From Cryomorpha ignava (GTDB lineage: Bacteria; Bacteroidota; Bacteroidia; Flavobacteriales_D; Cryomorphaceae), in contig NZ_JAAGVY010000008.1 of NCBI RefSeq assembly GCF_010686655.1, positions 81,758 through 145,757 on the forward strand: a stretch of 64,000 nt of DNA. The letters run 5' to 3'. Under the pieces are notes generated by a model. The model was not told where the DNA came from, searched no databases, and was given only the letters and a program-made list of their open reading frames with translations. The translations under genes were made by a program, and so were the position numbers. Positions 25,318 to 33,219 of this stretch are shown piece by piece (the first letter of the stretch is position 1; every line of letters begins with the position of its first letter).

Positions 25318-26222
25318 TGCACAATGTAATTTAGGGTTCCGGTATTCAATTGAATTACAGCGTTGGCGGTGTTGCCGGCAGCCTTATAGTGATACTTTTG
25401 GCTCCCGTCCGTGTCGGTTACTGATTCCAATTGTTTGGATGAAAGATTTTTTACTTCCGAATTTTGAGTTTTTATTTCATAGTTCATTAATGTTTTTGAA
25501 GCGATGTCAAGAAAGATTTCACTTCTATCTGCGTTTACCGCAAATCTCAAGGCTTTACTTATTTTCAAAATCCGCAATTCAGCGTAGGTCGCATCTATTT
25601 CGGCAGAGCCGGTGAGGTTTTCAATGGTAATATTCGTTCGGTTGGATGTTAAATCAATGATTCCTGAAATGTTTTTGAGGTTGATCTCTCCGTATTTTAA
25701 TTTCATCTCGGCTATCCCGGAAAAATTTGTGAGATTGAGGTTTGTAAATTCGAGCTTGAACTTCATATCGCTTGAAATATCCTCTACAGTTATATTTCCA
25801 AAATAATTCCAGATTTCAATCGAGCCTTTTACATTTATGGGAATTTGAATTTTATAAGTGGTCTTTAGTTTTGATTCGGGACGCTTATCGGATCCTGATA
25901 ATTCAACATAATTGCGCAGTGAAATGGTTTTTCCGGATTGATCTGCGATTAATTTCAATTTCTTCAAATCTGTTTCTGCCTGCTCTTTATTGCTGTGGCG
26001 GGATGCGCGTACAATTTCGCATTTTAGCTCAGTGCCGCCGTAAGTGCTCAATTCAATAGTTGCCTGCTCGCCGTTTATAAACAAGCGTGATTTATCTGTC
26101 CACGAGTAGCTTTCTTTCTGGGTAGTGCTCACCACCTGTATGGCTTGTTGCGCTTCCGCGAATGGAATCCCAATGGGCATAAGCAGGATGACTAAAACGA
26201 TATGGATACGACTAATTTTCAT
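25314..26222 (-). CDS. DUF4097-like secreted beta-helical protein
   Basis: A 302-residue protein with a signal peptide (MKISRIHIVLVILLMPIGIPFAEA). The mature chain has a series of short parallel beta rungs (GSIEIWNYFGNITVEDIS, FTNLNLTNFSGIAEMKLKYGEINLKNISGIIDLTSNRTNITIENL, cut here into its repeating phrases) that resemble the DUF4097/DUF2807 putative adhesin family, a beta-helix type fold. The family is frequent next to ECF sigma and anti-sigma genes in Bacteroidota. It overlaps both neighbours by 4 bp, so translation is coupled. Family assignment is by eye and moderately sure; the molecular role is unknown. Confidence 0.7.
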   Translation of the reverse strand: MKISRIHIVLVILLMPIGIPFAEAQQAIQVVSTTQKESYSWTDKSRLFINGEQATIELSTYGGTELKCEIVRASRHSNKEQAETDLKKLKLIADQSGKTISLRNYVELSGSDKRPESKLKTTYKIQIPINVKGSIEIWNYFGNITVEDISSDMKFKLEFTNLNLTNFSGIAEMKLKYGEINLKNISGIIDLTSNRTNITIENLTGSAEIDATYAELRILKISKALRFAVNADRSEIFLDIASKTLMNYEIKTQNSEVKNLSSKQLESVTDTDGSQKYHYKAAGNTANAVIQLNTGTLNYIVQ

Positions 26223-26920
26223 AGTAATTTCCGGGTCATTTCATTTACTATTTTGCTGTGTTCAATCTCAAGGTGAACGAGCATGCGCTCAAGTTTTCCA
26301 TTGTCAGCATAGGGGTTTATCTGTGCTTCTATCTCTGCGCGATCTTTTTCGAGTTGTATTAATTCTTCTTCCAGATTTTTAAATTCGGGCGTTTCGCAGA
26401 CTGTTTTTGAGCGCAGGCACAATTGCTCAATCAGCTCGTTGCCTGCAATGCCGTCCCAACCGTTGCGATCTGTATCGGCAGCTGCCGGTTCGCGAGCATC
26501 TTCCCACTCTACATGGTATTCCAGTTTCGGTTTATCGTTTATTATAATTTTTAAAATCACTGCCGATCCCAATGCGAGAATAAGTACCGCAGCCCATTTC
26601 AGAATTAAATATCTTCTTCCTTCTGTTTTTTCCGGCTGCTCAATCTGCGCTTCCAGTTTTGTCCATAGTTCATCATCAGGCTCATGCTTCGGCAAATTGC
26701 TCCGCATTTCTGCAGCAGCTAATTTGTGATCAATTTCATTCCAAACATTTTCTGATGGATTATGCTGCGGTAAAAATATCTTCAGTTTTTTAGAATTGTT
26801 TTTTGACTTCTCACCGCTTTCTGAATTTAGCTGTGCATCAATTTTATCCCATACAGAATCATCCGGTGAATGCTTCGGCAAATGGTCTTTGATATGTCGC
26901 TTCTCATTTCCGGTCATCAC
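26219..26920 (-). CDS. Probable membrane anti-sigma factor with three N-terminal motif repeats
   Basis: A 233-residue protein with one membrane helix (about 106-127, LILKWAAVLILALGSAVILK), a cytoplasmic N-terminal part and a periplasmic C-terminal part containing a likely coiled coil (EFKNLEEELIQLEKDRAEIEAQ region). It overlaps the ECF sigma gene by 4 bp, which marks it as the anti-sigma factor. The N-terminal part has three copies of an 18-residue motif, LPKHSPDDSVWDKIDAQL (14-31), LPQHNPSENVWNEIDHKL (50-67) and LPKHEPDDELWTKLEAQI (76-93). These may be sigma-binding modules. No zinc-binding HxxxCxxC motif of the ZAS class is present. Assignment rests mainly on context and topology. Confidence 0.7.
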   Translation of the reverse strand: MMTGNEKRHIKDHLPKHSPDDSVWDKIDAQLNSESGEKSKNNSKKLKIFLPQHNPSENVWNEIDHKLAAAEMRSNLPKHEPDDELWTKLEAQIEQPEKTEGRRYLILKWAAVLILALGSAVILKIIINDKPKLEYHVEWEDAREPAAADTDRNGWDGIAGNELIEQLCLRSKTVCETPEFKNLEEELIQLEKDRAEIEAQINPYADNGKLERMLVHLEIEHSKIVNEMTRKLL

Positions 26921-27435
26921 ATTTCGGTTTTGAGTTTGTTTTGCAACATCCGTTTCGCTTTATGCAACTGACTTTTCGATGTGTTTTCTGAAATGGCGAG
27001 CATATCAGCAATTTCCCGGTGCTTAAAACCCTCTATTTCGAACAAAGTGAAAATGCTACGGTATCCGTCGGGAAGTCCGAGAATTGCTTTTTCAAGATAT
27101 TCTGATTCTACAGAAAGATAATTGCTTTCATCTGCCACTTCAGGCACAATTTCCAAATCGGTAAACTGCATTTTACTTTTTACGCGATCTAAAGCTGTCC
27201 GCGCCATAATCGTATGAATCCAAGTACCTGCCTTACTGTCACCCCGAAAACTTTCAATGCTTCGAAAAACCTTCAGAAAACCTTCTTGGAGCACATCTTC
27301 TGCGTCTTCAAAATTTCCTGTTATACGATAAGCCAGTGAGTACATCTGCGATTTATATTGGTCGTACAGCGCTTTCTGTGCAATGCGTTCCCCATTGCGA
27401 CAGCCATCTAATATTTCAGATTCGGTCGTGTACAA
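26917..27435 (-). CDS. ECF-family RNA polymerase sigma factor
   Basis: A 172-residue extracytoplasmic-function sigma factor. Region 2 reads ALYDQYKSQMYSLAYRITGN followed by FEDAEDVLQEGFLKVF, the canonical DAEDxxQE core-binding motif. Region 4 reads LPDGYRSIFTLFEIEGFKHR then EIADMLAISENTSKSQLHKA, a helix-turn-helix for the -35 element. The frame starts at a TTG (27433-27435); no ATG or GTG precedes region 2, so a TTG start is needed to include the conserved N-terminus. It is the first gene of a four-gene set joined by 4-bp overlaps (sigma, anti-sigma, DUF4097-like, barrel). Regulation by its own anti-sigma factor is expected. Confidence 0.9.
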   Translation of the reverse strand: MYTTESEILDGCRNGERIAQKALYDQYKSQMYSLAYRITGNFEDAEDVLQEGFLKVFRSIESFRGDSKAGTWIHTIMARTALDRVKSKMQFTDLEIVPEVADESNYLSVESEYLEKAILGLPDGYRSIFTLFEIEGFKHREIADMLAISENTSKSQLHKAKRMLQNKLKTEM

Positions 27436-27513
27436 TTCTTTTTGTTCTATTAGCTTAGAGGGGTCAATTTAGGGAATGGTTGCCTGGGAGAGGAATTTAG
27501 TTAAAAGTCTCGA

Positions 27514-27536
27514 GTCTCGAGTCGCTCGTCTCGAGG
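27514..27536. repeat. 23-bp GTCTCGAGTCGCT repeat, copy 2
   Basis: GTCTCGAGTCGCTCGTCTCG plus AGG. It matches 8417-8439 with two substitutions, and an extra CTCGAG lies immediately upstream. Confidence 0.6.
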
Positions 27537-27919
27537 TCGGTTGCGCTGGGTTTAGTGGGTTTTTGAAAAAGCTGTAAGACATTAGCTTTAAGCTATAAGC
27601 AGATTGCGGGGCGTATGGTTCTTCTTCTTTTTTTAGTGTTTGGTTTAGAGTATTTCAAGATTTTTTCGGCTTTCTTTTCTGATTTTCGATAGTAGCAATG
27701 AGGTGTAGGCGGCGTTTGACAAACTCAATGCCAGATTGAGAGGTATTAACTCGCTCTGGTCTGGAAATCTTTTCAAAAAGGTATCCCGGCGGTACGCCGG
27801 ACTAAGCGCCCCCTCAAGAGACGTGCAGCGATGACTTTGTCAAAAATCCAACGACCAGAAGAGCCCGAACGGGGAACGAAAAACCAAAAATCAAACACCA
27901 AAAACTTAGCGGTAATCGA

Positions 27920-27944
27920 GTGGTTATTGAGCTTGTCGAAATGC
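27920..27944. repeat. 25-bp GTGGTTATTGAGC repeat
   Basis: Matches 1589-1613 with one substitution. It includes the GAGCTTGTCGAAATGC word seen in several spacers of the window. Confidence 0.65.
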
Positions 27945-27954
27945 GGAGTCGAGA

Positions 27955-28995
27955 TTAATAAGCCAAAATCGTATAAACCGGCAAGTGATCGCTATAGCCA
28001 CCAAAGTATTTGGTACCACCGTAAGTTCTATTGGTTTTTATATCGCCATACTCTTCATTAAGATAAAGCATATCGTCAAAGAAGAAAGGTTTCGTGCTGG
28101 CCGAAACGATATCCGGAAGTTTGTAATCTGTAAGGGTGCGGCTCACGATTATTTGATCCAGAAAATCCCATTCTCCTTTGTAATTGTACGATCCGCGTTC
28201 CTGTTTTTGAAGGCCGTGCATTAGGTTTACCATTTTCGATTTGGTATTAAGCGAGTCGGCTTTGAGAACTTCTGTAATAGATACGTTGCTCGGATAATCG
28301 TTAAAATCGCCCATGCAGAGTATAAGTGCATCGGGGTTGGTGCCGATTACGCTGTCTATAGCAGCTTTGAGGGTTTTTGCGGCGCTCAATCGTTTAAATT
28401 CAGATTCTTCCTGTCCGCCCCAGCGAGATGGCCAGTGATTTACAAAAATGTGGAGTTCTGGCCCCTTAGTTACTTTTCCTTTTACATAAAGAATGTCGCG
28501 GGTGGGTCTTTCCGTTTCCGGAAGGGGAACAAAAATGGGTTTTGAATAAATGACTTTAAACTGCTTTTTGCGGTAAAGCATTCCCACATCAATACCGCGT
28601 TCATCGCCGCTTTCGTAATGCACTATTGCGTAGTCGCCATTTTTTAGTGCGTTGGCATTGGCCAAATCTTCTATTACTGATTTGTTTTCCACCTCGCACA
28701 ATCCTACAATCGTTGGAAGTGTTTTGCCGAGTTTTGAAATTACGGTACTCAATTTTTCCACTTTATCTGCATATCGCTCTTCATTCCATTCGCGTTCGGC
28801 TGAGGGTAAAAATTCATCGTCGTCTTTATCAGGGTCGTCTAGTGTATCAAAAAGATTTTCAACATTGTAAAAACCAATTGAAATTTCCCTCTGTTTTTGA
28901 TCTTTGTCTTCGGCGCTGGTATATGCAGAAATTGCGATAGAAAACGCAATTAGAGCCGCAAGAGTAAGAATTACGAATGTGGGTTTTTTAAGCAT
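27955..28995 (-). CDS. Endonuclease/exonuclease/phosphatase family protein
   Basis: A 346-residue protein from the ATG at 28995, which gives an N-terminal membrane anchor or signal (MLKKPTFVILTLAALIAFSI). The EEP (DNase I-like) fold motifs are present: ISIGFYNVENLFDTLDDP, with the metal-binding N and E region; IVGLCEVEN (catalytic Glu); FVNHWPSRWGG; LCMGDFNDYP (Asp and Asn); and the closing YGGYSDHLPVYT with the catalytic S-D-H. Bacteroidota homologues are annotated as extracellular endonucleases or phosphodiesterases. A nuclease or phosphodiesterase in the periplasm or outside is likely; the substrate is unknown. It is divergent from the Smr gene. Confidence 0.88.
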   Translation of the reverse strand: MLKKPTFVILTLAALIAFSIAISAYTSAEDKDQKQREISIGFYNVENLFDTLDDPDKDDDEFLPSAEREWNEERYADKVEKLSTVISKLGKTLPTIVGLCEVENKSVIEDLANANALKNGDYAIVHYESGDERGIDVGMLYRKKQFKVIYSKPIFVPLPETERPTRDILYVKGKVTKGPELHIFVNHWPSRWGGQEESEFKRLSAAKTLKAAIDSVIGTNPDALILCMGDFNDYPSNVSITEVLKADSLNTKSKMVNLMHGLQKQERGSYNYKGEWDFLDQIIVSRTLTDYKLPDIVSASTKPFFFDDMLYLNEEYGDIKTNRTYGGTKYFGGYSDHLPVYTILAY

Positions 28996-29076
28996 AATAA
29001 ATAGTTGAGAACGCTGACAAGATTGTAAATTTGCGGCAAACTTAGCGAAAACCGTGCTAGCATTTGTTAACTGGAA

Positions 29077-29640
29077 GTGAATTTTAAGATAGGCGATAGG
29101 GTTAGATTTTTGAATGAAGTTGGCAGTGGAGTAGTAATATCCGCTGGCGTAGATCTTGTTGTGGTGGAAGATGAGCACGGCTTTGAATGGGAAATGTCAG
29201 TAAATGATGTGGTGCCCGCAAATACGCATCTGGAAAGTAAATACAATATTGACCACTCAGATCTGGATTCAAAGCGGGAAATCGATCTTCCTGAATCGCT
29301 CACCGAGGCAAAGGAAGCAGAGATTTTGCAATTTGTGTCTGCTCATGGCAAAATGACTTACCTGGAGATAGATTTGCACATCAATGAATTGGTAGATCGC
29401 ACCGCACATTTATCAAACCATCAGATGGTAATGATCCAGTTAGATCATTTTAAACGCTTGCTGCGACTGGCCAAAAAGGAGAAATATCAAAAGCTGGTTG
29501 TTATCCACGGCGTTGGCGAAGGTGTTTTGCGTGCAGAAATACGGCACATACTTTCAAAAATAGAAAATTGTAACTTTTACGATGCAGATTTTGAACGTTA
29601 TGGGCAGGGGGCTACTGAGGTTCGATTTTGGTTTAATTGA
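29077..29640 (+). CDS. DUF2027/Smr domain protein (MutS2-like C-terminal domain)
   Basis: A 187-residue protein starting at GTG (29077-29079); no in-frame ATG exists before the conserved N-terminus. Residues 1-45 form an SH3-like module (FKIGDRVRFLNEVGSGVVIS, then VEDEHGFEWEM) as in DUF2027 proteins. Residues about 100-187 form an Smr domain with the L-E-I-D-L-H-I motif and the loop VIHGVGEGVLRAEIRHIL. Smr domains cleave or bind nucleic acids, as in MutS2. The protein is shorter than the DUF2027-Smr proteins I know, which have a larger middle region. Target unknown. It has its own divergent promoter region against the nuclease-family gene. Confidence 0.85.
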   Translation: MNFKIGDRVRFLNEVGSGVVISAGVDLVVVEDEHGFEWEMSVNDVVPANTHLESKYNIDHSDLDSKREIDLPESLTEAKEAEILQFVSAHGKMTYLEIDLHINELVDRTAHLSNHQMVMIQLDHFKRLLRLAKKEKYQKLVVIHGVGEGVLRAEIRHILSKIENCNFYDADFERYGQGATEVRFWFN

Positions 29641-29767
29641 TCTATGACTTCAGGTTTATGATTTGAGGTGCAATGCTCGGTGGGTTTTTGAAAGCTTATT
29701 TTGTCTGTCCAAATTTTATGTCAATGGCAAACAAATTGAGCACAAGATATCGAAACTAGAACCAACC

Positions 29768-30421
29768 CTACTTCGAAACTGCAAACGACTGTGCGAACTG
29801 CTCAAAGGGGATTTGCTTAATACTTTCATCAACGGTAAAAACGGCTTGGTCAATTTTTTCTACCGACACAGATGAGCATTGAAAAGAAATGCGCATTTTG
29901 CCTTTTGCAATTTCATATTGTAGTGGAATTCCTTTTAAATCTGCAAATTGTGGCAGTACGCATAGGGTTCTTAATTCGGGAGCGTAATAAATTTCGAGTG
30001 AATCTTTTCCCGAAAGGGCAAACGCCTGATTACACGTATAACCCGCGATTACCTTCGTTTTTGTGCCGTCTACAATCTTAAAAGATTCTGCTTTTTCGAG
30101 CTTTAGCATTTCCATTTCATTCATCTTTACTTGAAATTCCTGACCCATAAATTTCATGAGCAAAATGCTTGTTTTCAAATCTGAATTGGTGATAAAAGCC
30201 TGTGATCCACCGCCTGCAAGAGATTGATTAAGCCGCATTTGGGTACCTTTTATAGACATAGTGCTCTGTTTTGGAAGCATGTCTATAAATGTTAGTGTTT
30301 CTGGATCGTTGCTTTCATAAGTCATTTCATAATACACCTTTCCTTCAAACTGGCTAAAGCAAAAATTCGAAAAACCAAAAACGAAAAGAAATACGAGATA
30401 AGGTGCCTTTTGATTTATCAT
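29768..30421 (-). CDS. DUF4412-like secreted protein
   Basis: A 217-residue protein with a signal peptide (MINQKAPYLVFLFVFGFSNF). The mature part opens with FEGKVYYEMTYES, has MSIKGTQMRLNQS, and contains the triad phrase VIAGYTCNQAFALS followed by LEIYYAPEL, all typical of the DUF4412/GLPGLI-like group of Bacteroidota envelope proteins. Its ATG overlaps the stop of the preceding gene by 4 bp. That neighbour has the same motif order (G-Y-P-C and D-V-Y-Y), so the pair looks like an ancient tandem duplication. Function unknown. Confidence 0.7.
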   Translation of the reverse strand: MINQKAPYLVFLFVFGFSNFCFSQFEGKVYYEMTYESNDPETLTFIDMLPKQSTMSIKGTQMRLNQSLAGGGSQAFITNSDLKTSILLMKFMGQEFQVKMNEMEMLKLEKAESFKIVDGTKTKVIAGYTCNQAFALSGKDSLEIYYAPELRTLCVLPQFADLKGIPLQYEIAKGKMRISFQCSSVSVEKIDQAVFTVDESIKQIPFEQFAQSFAVSK

Positions 30422-31170
30422 AGTTCAAATGTTTCTACAAGCTGCGAAAGTTCTACATCCATTGATTCTTTTGAGATGGGGGTAAAGTCTTCTTTGGGAT
30501 TCAATAAATCGGGCATTACCTTTTCAGGCCTAACTGAAATCGCTTCAAGTCGCATTCGTATGCCAAATTCTACAATTTCATAAGCCATCAATACACCATC
30601 TATTTCGTGGTATTGGGTACACCAGTTCGGCTTTTCCATATCAATGGCTTTGGTGTAATAAACGTCTATTTGAGACTTTTCTACATCTTCAAATACGATA
30701 ATAGCTTTCTGGCAGGGATAACCCGCAATAGTATCAATCACTTCTGTTTCAATAACCTGCATTTTTGGATACTCAGCCAGCATTTGCAGCACTTCAGTTT
30801 CATCCATCATTACTTTTACCTTCTTTCTAAAAACCTTGAGCTGATGCTCTACCGTTTTGAGATTTCTATCGGCAATAATGCGGTTTTTAAATACGCCACC
30901 TGCCGCTTCAAAATAAGATGCGAAAGCATTCTCTTTAAATGCATAAATCATAATCTCCGGCATTAGAGTTGCCGTAAGGCTTTCTTCTCCCATTTCGGGA
31001 AAGCTGACTTTATACTCTATTATACCTTCGTTTATGTTGCCTGAAAAACTACCGGGCGAAATTTTATTGCAGGCTACAATTAATACACCCATAATAAGTA
31101 TAGGGGTAAGCCATAAAAGTTTGATAATTAAGGCGGTGTATCTGGAAGTTTCTGGGGTATTGGTACTCAC
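30418..31170 (-). CDS. DUF4412-like lipoprotein, paralogue of the next gene
   Basis: A 250-residue protein with an N-terminal membrane segment (LLWLTPILIMGVLIVAC) ending in a lipobox-like LIVAC, which suggests a lipoprotein after a long cytoplasmic n-region of about 17 residues. The mature part shows EGIIEYKVSFPEM, DTIAGYPCQKAIIVFE and IDVYYTKAIDM. These correspond in order to EGKVYYEMTY, VIAGYTCNQAFALS and LEIYYAPEL of the overlapping downstream gene. Both probably fold as the same beta-sandwich. Function unknown. It is divergent from the amidinotransferase-ctlX-argS operon. Confidence 0.65.
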   Translation of the reverse strand: MSTNTPETSRYTALIIKLLWLTPILIMGVLIVACNKISPGSFSGNINEGIIEYKVSFPEMGEESLTATLMPEIMIYAFKENAFASYFEAAGGVFKNRIIADRNLKTVEHQLKVFRKKVKVMMDETEVLQMLAEYPKMQVIETEVIDTIAGYPCQKAIIVFEDVEKSQIDVYYTKAIDMEKPNWCTQYHEIDGVLMAYEIVEFGIRMRLEAISVRPEKVMPDLLNPKEDFTPISKESMDVELSQLVETFEL

Positions 31171-31315
31171 GGTGGTACGTATTAGTTTGACTTTTAAGAC
31201 AGTTTTAACCCTTTTCGGAGTGTTTCATTCAAGCAATACGAACATTTTTAGGCAAGGTTTCAAGATTAATCTATCATTATCTCTACTTCATTCTTTATAA
31301 TCAGGCTTTCTTGGC

Positions 31316-31323
31316 TAAATTTG
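31316..31323 (+). promoter_or_regulatory. -7 box upstream of the amidinotransferase-ctlX-argS operon
   Basis: TAAATTTG matches TAnnTTTG and lies 24 bases before the ATG at 31348. No good -33 box is seen. It supports the ATG at 31348 over the in-frame TTG at 31321, which falls inside the box. Confidence 0.45.
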
Positions 31324-31347
31324 GCCATTCATTTCTTGAATTATTTT

Positions 31348-32265
31348 ATGATAGACCTTCATATTAAAAATGAAACCAGTAAGCTCGAAGCTGTGGTTTT
31401 GGGTGTTGCAAATTCTCCGGGATCTGTTCCAACCATTGACAATGCCTACGACCCAAAATCGAAAGAGTTTATCCGGAAAGGACAATACCCTACCGAAGAA
31501 GATACTGTTCGCGAAATGGATGCCTTTGCAAATATACTCACCAAATACGGAGTAAAAGTATATAGGCCGGAAATATTGGAAGATTTGAATCAAATTTTCA
31601 CCCGCGATATTTGTTTTGTAATTGATAATATGATTGTTGTAGCAAATGTGCTCAAAGAACGCGATGAAGAGGTACATGCCATTGATTACGTGTTTGATCA
31701 AATCAACCCCAACCAAATCATCGAAATGCCCGACGGAATACGCGCCGAAGGTGGCGATGTAATGCCCTGGAACGGAAAGTTGTTTATAGGTTATTCTGAA
31801 CCCGAAGATTTTAACATGTATCAGGTAAGCCGAACAAATAGGGAAGGAGTGGATTTTTTGAAAAACCAATTTCCGCATTATGAGGTGCACGCTTTTGAAC
31901 TTGTAAAGAGCGATGATGACCCAAGGGCAAATGCGCTACACCTGGATTGTTGCTTTCAGCCAATAGGAAAAGATCAGGCAATAATTTTCCCCGGCGGTTT
32001 TAAGAATCAAAAAGATGTTGAATTTTTGCGCAGCTACTTTGGAGAAGAGAATATAATAGAAATAACCCGCGAAGAAATGTATAATATGTATTCAAATGTT
32101 TTTTCAATTTCGCCCGAGGTCATTGTTTCTGAAAAGAATTTTACACGATTAAATACTGAGTTGAGAAAACGTGGTTTTACAGTAGAAGAAGTGCCTTACG
32201 GCGAAATAAGTAAGCAGGAAGGCTTATTGCGATGTTCTACATTGCCACTTAGAAGAACGAAATAA
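31348..32265 (+). CDS. Amidinotransferase/arginine deiminase-fold enzyme
   Basis: A 305-residue protein of the pentein (guanidino-group-modifying) superfamily. The catalytic signature is complete: IFTRDICFV, the EGGD motif in RAEGGDVMPW, the His in LHLDCCFQP and the nucleophilic Cys at 296 in LLRCSTLPL. Members act on arginine or related guanidino compounds as deiminases, dimethylarginine hydrolases or amidinotransferases. Which applies here cannot be decided by eye. It is the first gene of an operon with ctlX (4-bp gap) and argS, so an arginine- or citrulline-related substrate is likely. Confidence 0.85.
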   Translation: MIDLHIKNETSKLEAVVLGVANSPGSVPTIDNAYDPKSKEFIRKGQYPTEEDTVREMDAFANILTKYGVKVYRPEILEDLNQIFTRDICFVIDNMIVVANVLKERDEEVHAIDYVFDQINPNQIIEMPDGIRAEGGDVMPWNGKLFIGYSEPEDFNMYQVSRTNREGVDFLKNQFPHYEVHAFELVKSDDDPRANALHLDCCFQPIGKDQAIIFPGGFKNQKDVEFLRSYFGEENIIEITREEMYNMYSNVFSISPEVIVSEKNFTRLNTELRKRGFTVEEVPYGEISKQEGLLRCSTLPLRRTK

Positions 32266-32269
32266 CGAT

Positions 32270-33214
32270 ATGAACAAACAGATTACAGCACATATAATGA
32301 TGATGCGACCGGCGAGTTTTGATTACAACGCCGAAACCGCAGTGAATAACTATTACCAGAAAGTTCTGGACAATTTAGACCCCGGCGAAGCAAATGAAAG
32401 GGCCACTGTAGAGTTTGATACTTTTGTAAAAAAGCTCCGTGCCGAAGGGATAAGCGTTTATGTATTTCAAGATGACGCCGAGCCCCACACGCCCGATTCT
32501 ATTTTCCCAAACAACTGGGTTTCATTTCACGCAGATGGGCGCATAGCGATGTACCCCATGTATGCCGAAAACCGCCGATTGGAACGACGTGAAGAAATAT
32601 TTGATATTCTGGCCGACGATTTCGGATTTGAAGTAGAAGAGCTTGAAGATTTTTCAGAATTCGAAAATGCAGGGCTTTACCTGGAAGGAACGGGGAGTAT
32701 GATTCTCGATCGTGAAAACATGCTGGTATATGCTGCGATTAGTGAGCGTACCGATATGGATGTACTCGATTCTTTTTGCCAGCGATTTGGCTATGAGCCT
32801 GTTGCCTTTAAAGCTTACCAAACCCATAATGATGAGCGACTACCCATTTATCACACCAATGTAATGATGTGTTTGGGATCAAAATTCTCGGTAATTTGCT
32901 TAAATTGCATCGATGATTTGAATGAGCGCAAAATTGTAAAAGACACCTTAAAGGAAACGGGTAAGAAGATAGTTGAAATCACTGAAGCCCAGAAGGAACA
33001 TTTTGCAGGAAATATGCTTAATGTGTGCAATGATAAAGGCGAGGAGTATTGTGTAATGAGCACGGCAGCATTCAATTCCCTGCGGCCAGATCAAATAGAA
33101 ATTATAGAAAATCACGCGAAAATACTGCACAGCTCGCTTGATACTATTGAAGCACTGGGTGGCGGAAGTGCGCGATGTATGATGGCAGAAATATTTCTGC
33201 CAAAAAAAGATTAG
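32270..33214 (+). CDS. ctlX: Citrulline utilization hydrolase, CtlX type
   Basis: A 314-residue pentein-fold enzyme matching the CtlX family of Bacteroidota: MMMRPASFDYNAETAVNNYY near the start, FPNNWVSFHADGRIAMYPMY, EGTGSMILDRENMLVYAA, and the catalytic His and Cys in YHTNVMMCLG and GGGSARCMMAEIFLP (Cys 303). CtlX proteins have been linked to citrulline breakdown to ornithine. The first gene of this operon carries the same fold, so two consecutive guanidino-group enzymes are encoded. The argS start follows 5 bases after its stop. Confidence 0.9.
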   Translation: MNKQITAHIMMMRPASFDYNAETAVNNYYQKVLDNLDPGEANERATVEFDTFVKKLRAEGISVYVFQDDAEPHTPDSIFPNNWVSFHADGRIAMYPMYAENRRLERREEIFDILADDFGFEVEELEDFSEFENAGLYLEGTGSMILDRENMLVYAAISERTDMDVLDSFCQRFGYEPVAFKAYQTHNDERLPIYHTNVMMCLGSKFSVICLNCIDDLNERKIVKDTLKETGKKIVEITEAQKEHFAGNMLNVCNDKGEEYCVMSTAAFNSLRPDQIEIIENHAKILHSSLDTIEALGGGSARCMMAEIFLPKKD

Positions 33215-33219
33215 AACGG

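Larger units (their letters stand above)
27436..27954. other. Non-coding 0.52-kb intergenic region
   Basis: It lies between the divergent start of the sigma factor gene and the 3' end of the nuclease-family gene. No gene is seen. It holds the second GTCTCGAG repeat (27514-27536) next to an additional CTCGAG palindrome, an inverted CCGGCGGTACGCCGG (about 27786-27800), and at 27920-27944 a 25-bp sequence nearly identical to 1589-1613. Confidence 0.6.

Noticed and set aside
29663..29875. 70-codon plus-strand frame after the Smr gene
   Set aside because: Its second half is antisense to the end of the DUF4412-like gene and the peptide has no coherent character.
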